In this document: piece after piece, positions 48,715-61,645 of the stretch | Numbering within the stretch: the stretch's first letter is position 1 | Layout of the letters: each line of letters starts with the position of its first letter | From: Phalacrocorax aristotelis | Taxonomy: Eukaryota > Chordata > Aves > Suliformes > Phalacrocoracidae | NCBI RefSeq assembly: GCF_949628215.1 | Contig: NC_134277.1 | Span: forward strand, 56,926,918 to 56,990,917 | DNA length: 64,000 nucleotides | Reading direction: 5' to 3' | Made by a program: the position numbers and the translations under genes | The notes under the pieces: model-generated | Database searches by the model: none | The model's input: the letters and a program-made list of their open reading frames with translations, nothing else | Told to the model about the DNA's origin: nothing

Positions 48715-51700
48715 AAGTAAAGAGGAATCTGTTTACCTTCAATTTTAGGCATATGTAATGAATTGAAATGAATTACATTGTATTATATTAAAAGAAAGAA
48801 TGTGATATACTATAATGAAGATTATCTAGATCGTCTTAGAGATTTATGACATTTTTGTCATACACACATTTTTTCTGTGGACTGTAATCATTCCTCACCT
48901 ATTCTGCTTGTTACTCAGACATTTCTTCAAGAGTCTATTATGAGAAATCTGGAGTAAGTTGAGTGCAGGCAGAGAGGGTTTAGGGTTCTTCAGGTGGCTC
49001 CAGCACATCAGGTAGAAAGCTGAACGTGTTAATTTTAAACTAATCTTGATTTCCAGAGCTAACCTGACATCTGTGAAGTGTTTCAGACTTTACAAGCACA
49101 TTGATTGTCCTCAAGCTAAATTGCTCCAAACAAAATACAAGACAGAGACAAGTCCTACTCCTTTCCTATTTCCTGGATAAGTACCAAGGCATTATGGCCC
49201 TGCTGTATACTTCTTTTAAAGCTACCTTTACTTGATGAGAAAAGACTGTGCAGGTATTGGAGTGGAGGACATAGCTGGATTAGACCCAAGTAATAGTAAT
49301 TCTTTGCCCCAACAGCATCGCACAGGGGCTAATGATTCAAGTACATACAGAAATTAGATTTATTTTGAGCCCCAAGTTGCAAAAAAGTCCTAGATTTCTT
49401 CCTCACAGAGAAGGAATAACTATTTTTTTTTCTGTCTAATGCCAATCAGAATTATTATTCTGACTGATATGAAGAATAATTATCTGGACCAGTTGTTCCC
49501 CTATGACAACAGCAGTGGAAAGGCAGAACAGCAGTGTACAAAAGCCAGCTTTCCTTTTCTGCAACAGTTGTTACTTTGGGCAATTTCCCCAAAGCTGCCA
49601 AGAGCATGGAGGAAAGCTCCAGATGGAGAAGAGCAATCTTATTTCTTTCTACCCTAGGAAGTTCTTGAGCTGTAAGAAGCAACTCTTTCTTTGAAAAGTG
49701 AAAAGAAATGTATCCATAAAAGAACAACATTAAGACTATGTACAAAAAATTGAAGCTCTATTAATCTGTTAGTTTTTTTCAGTTGGGTTTAAGGATGTGG
49801 AAAGCTGCCTGCCTTCTGGGTGCAGGGTCAGCAGGGGGTGCCCTCCTTCTTCAGGACATGGGTGAGGATTTCCTGCCCTAGAGAGAGACAGAGGGCTTGG
49901 TACCTATGGTGAAGCACCACCCTCAGTGACTTGTGAGAGAGAATTAATCACCGTAGGCCATGTCCTTGGCTTTTTACTGAGGTTTTGTTCAATCCCTCTT
50001 TGTCTAAGCGAGGTCCAAGTAAGAAAGTGAGTCAGGGCTGGGTGCTCTGTTGCTTGTATCTGAGTAATACCGGTATGATCTCTCCATTAGAGAGGAGGTG
50101 ATGTTTTGAAAGAGGTATCAGTGAAGTGAAATTATGGATAGTAACAGATTCTTAGCCTTGCCTCCATCATCAAGGACAGGTTCCCCAGCAACAGCAGAGG
50201 ATTTATGTGTCTCACAGAGGACAGTCTTTGTGACTGCATCCCCATGAGACAGAGCTCCACATGGGACGTGTGTGCAGCAGCGTGAGGGTCATATTGCACT
50301 TCAGCTGAGGAACTCTTCTCTCCCAGTTGTTAAGAAGGGCACAAAGATAAAAATAAGCAGCAGGGACTGCCCATTACTCAGGCTGCAAGTCTTCATCAAC
50401 ATAGCACCATAGCACAATAAATAGCCACACAATAACCAGAAAATAGCACAGAACAGCCATATGCAATTAGGAAATTATTTATCTTGATTTGCAGATGACC
50501 AGAGTAGGGAGCTAGGACTTTATTCTGCTTTTCTGTGGTCTCTCACAATCCTTGGGCAAGACCTTAATTTAAGACTCACTTTCCTAAAAGCAGGTCTGAC
50601 TAACATGAGGTGTTTGTTAGGGGATGACCCTGAGAGTGGTTTAGTGATTGTCCAGCCATTGGTGCCTTCCCCTGGCTCACTGCATCCTCTGGAGACAGTG
50701 AGAGGGATGTGGTATAGGTCTGGCTCTGTGTACGCCAGCTGCAACCTGCAGCGTAACAGATAGCCCAGCCACTCAGGTGGTGGAGCAAAATGGGTATGTA
50801 AAGGGTTTTTCAGGTTAATTTGAGATTCTGTAGTGGTGCAAAGGCCTTGAAAGCAAGAAAAGGCTGTAGCTCTCTACTTTCAGATTTAGGCATCCGGGGG
50901 TGCACCTGGAAGTTGCAGGTTCTGGTATTGTTTTGGTGCGAGGTAATGAGGCAGGAAGATTGGATGTGGGAGGAAGGAACAAATTTACGATTGCCATGCA
51001 GATCCTGAAGTCCCCCAGAATATGAGATATGGCTCATGCTGACTCAGCTGTTATACCGAGGGATTAAGAAGCTTCTGTTCTTCCTGAAATAGCTACAAAT
51101 ATGAGCGGACATTTGACAAAATAAACTGTTACTAGCTCTCTTAAGAAGCACTTGCAGACAAATTTTGCCATAATGGAAAATCCAAGTTTTGGAACATAAA
51201 GGTGCTTCATTTTTTGTTGTTGTCATTGTTGTTATGGATTGTTACATTGTGACTCTCAAGTAGTCCTTGACTTATTCCAAAGTCTAAAGGGGGAAGGAAA
51301 AACGTATAAGATATTTTGTCCCTTTAAATAATTAAAAAAAAAAGTATTCCTATAGTGCAGCTGAGGTCAGGAGGTAGTTCGTCATGGCAGGAGTCTGGAC
51401 CCATGCCCTACTATGTCTGAGAGAAGTCTGGTTAGAGAGAGGGAGAGGATGTTACCTCTGGACTGGAGTAATTGACAACTCAGCCATATAGGAGGATTTT
51501 AATTCTAGTCCAGGGAAGAATATTGGGAATACCACACCTTCACTGGAGGGGAATTCAGTGAATTCCTATGCCAAACAGAGCAGGACAATTTCACACTGAA
51601 AATGGAAGACAGTTTTGCTGAACTATGAATCTTTGTTCCCTGCAATAATACCATTTGGCATATTGTTCCAATTAATATATGAAACATATTAAGAGAAGGA

Positions 51701-52318
51701 GGAAAAAGCTCAGCAAACTTAAATTTCCATTTCCAAGAGATGGAGCAGTGGAGACCTGGCAGGGTGCCACTGTATGATGCAGGGCTTCATGGAAATCAAG
51801 TTGCAACGGTGAACAACTTGAAACAGAGTGCTGAGCTGTCAGATAAGTCACAGTTGGTGAATGTTAACTTCTATTTGTTATGTTTTGAAGACAAATACCA
51901 TACCCACGTACCAGACAGGGCAGGGTTAGACTGCGGGGGTGAAGAAGGGAGGAAGGCAGACCAGAGGAAGGAAGATATCCTTTGTAAATAAATAGAAATG
52001 TCAGTCTTCCCCATTTACTTAGGCTGCATTGTTCATGACCCTGTTACACCAACAGCCAGTGGGGCGAGTCAGTGAAAGACCATTTCTGTCTTCCCAATTG
52101 CCATAGGATGCGAGTTGTGTCAAATGAGACTTACATTTTAATAAATTTATTAATGAAACTTTGAGCCAGTCAACCCCATGTGAAACCCCATGAAAAATCT
52201 TTGGCCCTATCCTGCTACATGTTCTTTGCAGATAGTATGTATATTTTTAGCTCTGTAAACTACAACAATTGCCCATTACTATTTTATTGTAGTTAATGTT
52301 TACATTACAGTAGTACAC
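48715..52318. other. Non-coding, no gene seen
   Basis: Unique sequence with the CTCF-like site and a short GTT repeat near 51214-51233. Frames here are all under 100 codons. Confidence 0.7.
49828..49843 (+). promoter_or_regulatory. CTCF-like binding site
   Basis: TCAGCAGGGGGTGCCC fits the 15-base CTCF core (CCAGCAGGGGGCGCT type) with three differences, of which only the T in the GGC position is at a strongly conserved base. No CpG island or promoter lies nearby. The motif alone cannot show binding. Confidence 0.35.
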
Positions 52319-52341
52319 AGTGTTTTCAGTCTGAAAACACT
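52319..52341. repeat. Perfect 23-bp palindrome
   Basis: AGTGTTTTCAG (52319-52329), a single T, then the exact reverse complement CTGAAAACACT (52331-52341). Symmetry stops at the next base on each side. Confidence 0.92.
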
Positions 52342-55300
52342 CTTTTGCGATTAGTATATATAATAACAAACAGAAACTTGTTGAATTATAACATAGGGTT
52401 CCATTTATATTTAGGTGAACCAGAAATGCTGTGGTGATTACTATGATATAAATAAAACAAGTATTTGCAGACTTTACACATTTTATCCAGTACAGCTTGT
52501 CAGAGTAATTTTGTCCACATTTCCAATGGAAAATAATAATTGTTATTGAGAATGATGCCCCCCAATCTCTAAGCACATAAAAGACAAGAGTTTTTAAAAT
52601 TGTTGAAGAGATGTCTAAAAAGGAATAATTACAAACATATTTCCAGTTAAAATTAACATTTCTAGGAAGATGTTTGTGTTTTCCTACTTTCACTTTTGTG
52701 ACAGGCTATGCTGATGAAAATAGAGGAAAACGAACAAGTCGGCTCCTCTGTTTATTTTATTCTTGGAGGTTTTACCTAACAAGGCTTGTATTCCAAATAG
52801 GTGCATAATTAAAGCAACACAGGAGTATTTTACAGACACTCTGTTAAAGAGTAAGGCAGAAAGAAAGCTTATTTCTAGGCATTGGCTGGCGTAGTCTCTT
52901 ACAAGCAGTAGCAGACTTTAAGCTCTCTGATGCTGTTCCAAAAGGTCCTAATACACCGTGTCAGGAACAATGGATACAATTGGGCCAACTGTATTACAGG
53001 TCCTTTCTCATGCCGCTGGCAAGTAATAGGATTTCCTAGGACTTGAATCTGTTTCTGAGCCTTTGCTCTTCCAGCCAACTGTATAAGCAGCCTCTGAGTG
53101 AGTTGAAGGCACCTGGCTTTGGCGTTCAGTGGGACACAGAGCAATGACCCTTGCAACGCTGCCAGGCAGAGGTGACCTGTCACACTTATACCAGGGGATC
53201 TTCCTGCATTTTCTGCAAGTTAGGTAGCCTCAAATTTTCTCACTCTACTCCATAACGTACTTTGAGATGTTCAGCAAGAGGGGGTGATTTGTTAGCAAGC
53301 AAAGAGTGTATTGCCCTCCCCACCATAGACAGCAGTTGTCTGCCTTACCGTTTCAAAAAGCAAGTTATGGAAGTGTTTTCACTTCAGGATTGTATTTAAT
53401 TACATGCATGACAGCTAGCCAATGCGTATGAATGTGTTACACACCATGTGCTTATCTTGCCTTGCTCATTCACACTGAGTTGATATTGGCTGGTGCAACC
53501 TACAGGGTAGTGCACTATTTTTCAGGTCCTTAAACAGAATCAAGTGCTTTGCTACCAACAGCAGTGCACGTTTGCTTGGTCCCATTGGTTTCTTTGGTCT
53601 TGTGCAGTTAGCCCTGTGCCCGAGTGCATGATAAAGTATGTGAGCTGTCAGGAGAAGCAAGTAACCTTTCTCTCCTGATTTAGCCAGAGTAGTGCCTTCC
53701 TTCTCTTCCCAAAGTTAGTCAGAAACATCCCTTCACTCATCTCTCCTTTATCCAGCCAACCAAAGATGGCAGCAACAAGACCTCCTTTTCTCCTTACCCA
53801 GTACCTCCCATGAGGGGTACTGGTAGTAGATGTGTATCATTACAGTGGTGCTGATAAGGTCCTATGGACTGCTTGTTCTAGTAGTTAGCTCTTTGTTGAT
53901 ACACAGAAGGCAGTTCACATCTTTCAGCACCACTATTTGAGCCCATCTGCAAATTTAGTGAGGCTTGTTACGTTGGTTACATCTGGTCATGTTTTCAAGG
54001 TTTTCTCTTTAATAGCATAGGCTTGAAGCCCAGGTGCTTTAATGTATTTTTGTTTGCTTCCCTATTTTTTGGCTTTGATTTAATAGAAGTTGAATGTATG
54101 ATGTCTTCATATGGCTTTGAGTGTGGTAGCTGTAGGCACAGGTCTGGGATTCTTTTATCTCACCCTACACATAATTTGATACAGTAATTACTTGCAGTCC
54201 ATGGTTTCATTTCAGAGTGGAGTTGACAATAGACAATAGAGATGCACAATCAATGCCTGACTTTGAAGTATCAGAGGGTGTTGAAATGTCATTGAAATGT
54301 GCTTCCTGGATGTATCAGATGTGCTACATTTACCACCACTGTGCCTGCCACACTTATGCCAGCTTAGAGATCACCCTGTTAATGAATGAACTGCTTAGAC
54401 ATGGTCTATAGCCTCTTGAGCAATTATTTTAACCTCTGCCATTGCAGTCGCAGTTTGCCTAGAAATAACTATAGCTTTCTGTAAAGTTAGTTCTGGTTCA
54501 AGCAGTAATTGCTCACATAGCCGTGGTATGGCTGTTCCTTCCACAGGCACCACAGTCATATCCCTATGCTAGTATGTATTAAGTTCTGTAAGTTAGCATC
54601 ATTAGTATTGGGTTCCTCCATTTTCTGAAAATGATGGAATGTGTTAAGGAGGTGTTCTTCATATTCAGTTGCAATAACTAGCTGAAAGCAGTGGCAAAAG
54701 TCAAAAGCATAGGAAGTATTCAGAAGCCAGACTACGGTGAGCGTTAGTAGAGAGAATGGCTTCCCAGTACTTGGGCATTTGTTCTTTTTTGTAGCAAGAC
54801 TATATTTCTGGAAATTTAAAAACTTTGTAGATAAATCATTGTTAAATACTGGCTGTGTTTAGAATCCTGAACAGCTTCAGAATCCTGTTTTGATAGGGAC
54901 AGTAGAAATACACATGAGACCCTGTATCAAACTGCAAGGCATCAAAAAAGTCCTGATTGATTAAGTAGGTTATTGAAAAAAGATGAAGTAACAAATGCTG
55001 TAGAAGGTTTTACCATAGACTAGCCATGTGCACAATTTATAGGAGTCAGACGGGGTAATTTCTGTAGTCCCACCGTTCTCAGCACACTCAGAGGAAGAAC
55101 ACTGAAACAAGAGTTATGGGGGAGAAGCAGCAGGTATGTTTGATGGCCAAGACTAGGACTACAATACAGGCTGCTTTACCTAGGAGCTTCTAGCTAACAG
55201 CTAAGGTTTTATCCCAGAATGCCAAATATGCAAGTTGTGGTGTCAGCTAACAAACATCCAAGGTAAAACTTCACCTAACATGGTGGGAGGAAACTGAGGA

Positions 55301-57234
55301 CCTTCTGGGAGGGCTGACTGGAAACAGTGTGCCACATAACAGAGACTTTGGAAAAAGTGTAGTAGTGAGTCTCAAATAGTTGATATATTTCAAAAAGGCA
55401 TCCAGAAATCTGGGTGGTTATCTGAGCTAAACTGAACCTTTTAAGGTTAACCCATCATTAATAAGTTCATTCCCAGGATTAATGGCCATGCAGTACAGTA
55501 TGTGCGTGTTTAGTGAAGCCACAAATAAATTATGAAGGTTAATAAGTGTTTCTCTGAATAAGGAGAATTATTCCTCAGGGAACCACAAAATATGCTATTA
55601 AGACCTTAACAAAATAGGCGGCCTCTACCATTTTGAGATTGTGGCTTGTTTTGTTAAATAAGGCAGTAATTGTTTTTGTTTTAATAGTGTGACTGGCCAG
55701 GTATTCCTGCTTGAGCACTTTCTCTGTTTCTCAGGGTGAGAAGGTCAGATCCAACCCTTTAAAATTTGATTTGGAAAATAGAACCAAGGGGGGGAAAAGT
55801 CAAACAGAGTGGGGTTATGTGTGGAGTTACAGGTCCACGGGAACACTCGCTAACCAGATCCTATGTGCCCAAGTCAGCAACGGTCTTCATCAGGTTGCCA
55901 GACTTCTCTGCCCTTCAGATATGTGAATGCACAAATGAATTAATGCTGTAGATTTTCCATTCAAAGAGATGGGGATGACCTTTGCATGGCCACTAGCTAG
56001 GATGCTGCTGCAGGAGCTCTTATGTAAAATATCTGAGAGGATACTGCAACATAAGAACCTTTGAGCGTCATGTCCATGTTATATGAATTGATGAATGGTG
56101 TCACTGAGACGACAGCACTATATTTGATAAGCGCTATGACACAGGCAGAAAGATGGATCAGAGAGAAACACCTGTAAGGACAACAGAAATAAGTAGATAC
56201 TGAGAGTGACAAAGAAATAAGAAAAACAAGAAATGAGCAAAAATTGTATTGATGATTATTTTGGTGCTTCTGGGAGACCATTGTGATCAGTCTTCAGAAT
56301 ATATATGCAACACAGAGAAACTGGCCTTGCTAGCTTGAGTCTGTGCCCTCACAGTAAGCTTCAGAATTTCACTGGTTGCAACTTGAAATGTTTTCTTGAA
56401 GGGCACATGGGCTTTTTTCCAGCAGATTCCTCTGAAGCAATGGAAACTAAATGACCACCGATTTTCAGAGATCCGCAAATCAATGTTGCCGTAAATACTA
56501 CTCTCTTGGTCTGGGCCACAGCTGCACAGTTAAGAGGAACTTTGCAGGGCTTCTGTTGTCCAATCTCACATAGCATGAAGCTTTTATGACTCCACAGTTT
56601 CTTAGAACATGACAGAAAAAAATACAACCCACCAATCTTTGGTTAGTGTAATGAATTTCAGACAAGCTGGTCCAAAAATGGACCCTGTGGTCATCATGTA
56701 AAAGTCAATGCTTTCCAGGGGTGACGACATTTTGTTATCATAATATTTCCTTAGGGTTAAAAGAGGAAATAAATGTTCCATCTCAGATACCACTCTGTGA
56801 TAACTGTTGGCATATATTCACCAATGTAAGTAGTTCCTGATGTTAGATAATATGGTCCTGAAACTAGGTGAAAGGAGGTGGCTTTAGCTGAGTTTTGCTG
56901 CAAATTTCTGGTTCTAAAGCTAGTAACAAACCTCAAGGCATGAAAATGAAGGCAGAATGACCTCAGCCCAATTCAGATGCCGTACATGAACATTCTGTGG
57001 GCAGAATCTGAAATTTCTCTCTTGATCTGGGTCCAAACACTGCGGCTAGAATCTACTCTAATCAAACTGAAGAAGAAGCCTGCATAAACGCCTTCAAACA
57101 GAACCTGCCAATTTCTGTAGAGCTCTGCTGACAAGCAGTTATTTTTCCTGTGTTAATATCGTTAGAGGAAAGTATTTGAACAAGAAAATAAACAAAAAGG
57201 CGCATTGACTTGAGGTTGAGTGGAAGAATGAGGA
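52342..57234. other. Non-coding, no gene seen
   Basis: AT-rich at the start (a 148-codon minus frame, 52247-52693, rich in I, N, F and Y, follows from composition). 52880-53200 is GC-richer with a 94-codon minus frame I do not recognise. Confidence 0.7.
53800..53821. repeat. Short imperfect hairpin
   Basis: AGTACC and GGTACT pair around a loop that itself contains CC..GG. Probably chance. Confidence 0.5.
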
Positions 57235-57290
57235 TAGCTGAAGTCAGTGGGAGCTTTGCCATGGATTTTACTGGAGCCCAGGATTCTGTT
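57235..57290 (+). repeat. TGAAGTCAATGG-type old repeat remnant
   Basis: GCTGAAGTCAGTGGGAGCTT, then TGCCATGGATTTTACTGGAG and CCCAGGATTCTG resembles a common ancient sauropsid repeat with the order TGAAGTCAATGGGAG, TTTGCCATTGACTTC, GGGCCAGGAT. Related shorter pieces lie at 23318-23330, 41326-41337 and 63180-63198. Confidence 0.4.
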
Positions 57291-60200
57291 TCCTTCTAAA
57301 TGTTTGCAGAGGACTGAGATGCTGAATATTGAAACCAATCTCCAGGTGCCAGTTAGTGTCAAGAAAATGTGTGTGCATGTGTCTGCAAGTGAGTGTGCAC
57401 ACACATGCTTCTTATTAAGATATCCTTTTGTTGTTTCAAATTTAACCTAAAAACTATTTCTTTAACATGAGGACTAGATCAATGTGGCACTGACAGAAGC
57501 ACAGTGGCAGACCAATGCGAGCTGCTCCTGAGCTAGTTCCAGTGTGCATTCATTCTGACTGGAAACTGCCTTGCCTTCTGCCCCTGGTTTCCTCACATAT
57601 ATTAGGGGCTGATCATGTAAAATCTCCAGGTGTTACTTTGTCATGCTTGCACATAGAGATCACCTTCCTCATTTCCCTTCAGTAGGAAACTGCAATGAAT
57701 TATTTTAGCTAGTGCTGAAAGATTTAATGTACATATTTACTTCACTCCACAAAGGGAAATTGGTTTTTTTAAGAGAGCTGAATGTCAGCTGTATCAATTT
57801 TGACTTCCCTCTTTAGGAAGAAGCAACAAGTCATGCATGCAGTAAGGAGTCAGATATTGCAATGCATAATAACTGCAGTTTTTTAAGAAGATACAAATCA
57901 CTTTCTCACCCTGTGAAATTTTTTGAGAAAAAAAGGAAGAGGACACTAGTAGGGAAAAGGACAATTTCTGAAAGTGATGGTTGTTATTGGTGGAAGATCA
58001 GAGAAACGCACTAAAGACTCTTTCTGAAGAGAAGGTCTGTGGTATTTCTTAGTGGGAACTAGACAAATAAATTAGTGGAACATGAAAAAGTCCCAAAGTA
58101 GAGTGAGAGTCAATGTTTTGAGTTCATGCATCAGGAATGCTGTTTGGTACTTTGCAACGTTGTAGCACTAAGAAGTAGTTGACTATGGGTTGCTTTTGCG
58201 TAGTAAGCTAGTGAGATGATTAGGCACTTCCTTTGTAAGGGGAAGGGTGCAGGTATGTATCCCAAAGTCCAAGAGAAGTGTGGAAGAACCAGTGAATTTA
58301 GAGGGATGCTTGTAATCCTAGTAGGAGGTCCAGGTGATCCGTAGTGACTTGGAAAAGTTGGGTAAACTTTTGCAAACATGTTGCGATGTCCTTTCTTGGC
58401 TAGTGTCAGCTTCTCAGCTCACCATGCAGCTTCTTAATTTCCCTTCTGTATCCAAAAGCAATTGCATGCCTGGCTTGGAGATCTTTAAACTGTGAGTTTC
58501 AGTGACTACCAGTATATTTCTTCATGCTAACTCATTGTTTGGTTTGCCTTCAGCAAATACTGCCGCTTCTGTTTAGAAAGAAGAATGTGGTACTGAACCT
58601 ATAAACAAACAGTATGCATGGGAATAATAGATAATTACTATGTCAAAGTAAACTATGACATCGTCAGGATGGAAAATCCACTTCTGGCCACTGCTGTAGT
58701 GAACGATGACATTAAGAACAGATAACTCCATAATGGAAACTGCTCGGAATTGCTTTATTTTAAATGGCAAGCACTTGCTTAAACATAACAACGAGCAAAC
58801 GAAATAATTTGTTGAGACTTGACTCTCTGTTAATTGTATACCATAGAGTAGCAGGTGTCTAAGCATGTAATGGTTTGTTTAATCTGTATTTCTGAGTTGC
58901 TCTGAGGCTGCCAAGAGCAAATATTCAGTACTGGAAATTAAATCTTAAGAGAAAATTTGGAAAAGGCAATTAGCTGGTAGGTCTGGCTGAGTTGTAAAGA
59001 GTCATTTGTGAGAATGTTCCTAGGCAAGAAGATGCTCAGTCAAGGCCCAGGTCTATCAAGAACTGCATGGCTGATCTGCTTGTACCTATAAACTACAGGC
59101 TTGATTTCAGTAAAGCAGAAGAGCTTCAGCTTTTTATGCGAAGCAATATATTTTATAAACTTTAAATTTTCACATATACTTCTATTGTCTCCTGACCCAG
59201 TGGTTTTTAAAGGTAGGTTTTAGACATTCAGAAGGGGAATGTTTAAAATATTTTCAAAGGAGGCTATACATAGCATCATACAGTGTGCTTTTCTGATAAA
59301 TTGGTTTTTCTATGAAGTACCTGTTTATTATCTTCTTTGATACAGCCTTGCAGAGTCTAGATCACAACTGAATGAAATGTAATAGCAATAAAATAGGTAA
59401 TAAAGGTGGATTGATAATGAAGCATTTGCTAAGGTTGCTTTTGTCTCTTGCTTCAGAGAAGGCTTTACTAATAATTTATAATTTTCCCAAACTTCTCTAT
59501 TCCTCTGTGATACGTCAATGCCAGTTATTAGCGGGATTGGATCAATATATGAAATCACATAGATAACCCAAAATGACACAATTTCTGCAATATACAAAGA
59601 AAATGATGAATGCATTTAGACTACAGCATTTTCTCTGAGAGGTAATTTGCTTACTTAAGTGATATATAAAGCCTTTTTTTTTCACTTATTCTACAAAGAC
59701 ATAATAAGGAAAAAATTTTGTACATACCAGTTCAAGGACTTCACACAAAGATCTGCTTTTTTTTGCTGTTGGGTGCAGAATGCCACCATCATTTTCTTTT
59801 GATAGTACTTTAGCTAAGCATAAGGGATAACAAATTGTGAAAAAGTGGAAAATTGAGTTTTGGTTGCATTTCTTACATATTTCAATTGTATCTTTCTTAG
59901 GATGTTTCCTTTCAAGGATGGCTTATTACAGTAGCAGTTTGTAAATATGCACTGTTTAGGGAACATAAAATCGTTCCAATAATACACAATACAGTCAAAA
60001 TACATCAATTCCAATTTAGCTTTACACAGAGCAGCATGAAAGAAATGAAAGTGTGGTCTCATAAATGTAGGAGATAAACCTTTGTCTTCACTTTGCCAAA
60101 GCAAGAACCACATCCTGTGAGGTGCTCAGCATCTGCTGCCCTAATCAATATAGCTGAGAGTTGGCTTTTCTCGATAGGTTTGTTCTTCTAGCCAGCAACT

Positions 60201-61604
60201 GTCCAGCTATAAGAAAGCATCATTGTTTGGCATGAGGAGGGAAAAAGAATTATATCTTTTATGGGAAATCTAAATCATCTTGTCATCATATAACTCAAAG
60301 ATGGCCAAGTATGTTTTCCCTCAAATTTGTTTAAACAAACAAATGTAATTCTTAGGTTTAGTCCTTGGAAGCCAAGTTTCCGTCCAACATGAATTTAGGA
60401 CATAAAGATTTGTTTGTGATGGAAACAATGCCAGACACTTCTGCATAGCAGCGTAATGGAGCGCTGCTAGAATGTAGCTTATAAAACCGGATTCAGGGAA
60501 ACAGAGCTACTCTGTCTAATTTGGCCTGCACCGTGTGATTACAATAGCATAATTGTGCAGCTTGGAAGCCTTTCCCTCTCTGCTGAAACGATGCAGTATT
60601 CAAACACGTGTGAGAGTGTTTCTCCGACAAAAGGCCAGGGCTGAAGCCTCTGCATATCCTCCAAGCTCTCCTCCGGGATGGGTCCTCCTCATGCTGCCAT
60701 GACTTCCCACAGTGACTGTGCGCTGTCACCTGCGCGTGGCTCTTAGGGCATCCCGGTCCCCTGGTACAAGTGCACTGTTTTGTCAGGGCAGCTCTTTTTT
60801 TCTAGCAGTTTGAAGAATAAATTCCCCTGAACGGCAGTGTTGGCTCTTCTCCTGTGTTAGACAGTGGCGCTTGGTTAGAGAAGATTATTCATACATTCAG
60901 CGTGTGCTGATACTTGGGGGGTGCATGGGGGTGCTTACTGAGTGGGAAGCACTCACAATTTGGATTATTTTGGAGCCTAGTCCAAAGATTTTTGGAAGGG
61001 TTTTCTAATATTTGAAAGGACCTGAGGTCCATTTCCTAGACAAGCTGCTCGTATATAGTAATCTTGTTCCAGCAGCAAAACTACAAAAGGAAAGGTGGAA
61101 AAAAAAATCTTTTCAGTATTGCAATATTTACCCCTTTGTGTTCAGTGCTTCTCAATGTTTCATCTGCCTCTGTGATCAGTACTACAGCACTTTGTATGTG
61201 ACTGTCAAAAAAATAGACAGACTGCATTTTGGTGAAAAAAGGAGAAATTCCGTGAGTACTTCCTGTAACAGAAAGGGGTATAATGGTTTTTTCAGCAGCA
61301 TATCATTTGGAAGGAAAAGTTACAGTGTTTTTGTTCTGAAAGCAAAATGATCTCCTTATAACACTCTATTTTAGTTATTGAACTTTGAACAAAACAAAAA
61401 TATTCATTGGGGCTCAAAATATTCCTCTGCTTCATCCCAAACCAAAGTTTCCTTTCCTTTTTTTGGGGGGAGAAATATAAGGAAATTTTATTTATTTATT
61501 CTTTTATTGAGGATATGACAGATGATGGGAACTAAATGTATTAAAATATATTTGTACATGAAGTTATATGAGAAGTGTGCTAGTTGCCACTTTTAGAAGC
61601 CAGC
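57291..61604. other. Non-coding, no gene seen
   Basis: Unique AT-rich DNA. 60420-60730 is GC-richer. No repeat family or domain recognised. Confidence 0.7.
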
Positions 61605-61645
61605 ATATATACATATATATGTGTGTGTGTGTATGTGTATATATA
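61605..61645 (+). repeat. TA/TG dinucleotide microsatellite
   Basis: ATATATACATATATAT runs into GTGTGTGTGTGTATGTG and then TATATA. This is a compound repeat likely to vary in length between individuals. Confidence 0.9.

Noticed and set aside
52247..52693. 148-codon open frame on the minus strand
   Set aside because: Rich in I, N, Y and F, as AT-rich non-coding DNA gives; contains the palindrome and no known motif.
56637..56646. TCTTTGGTTA, the start of the miR-9 sequence
   Set aside because: The match ends after ten bases, and no pre-miRNA hairpin follows.
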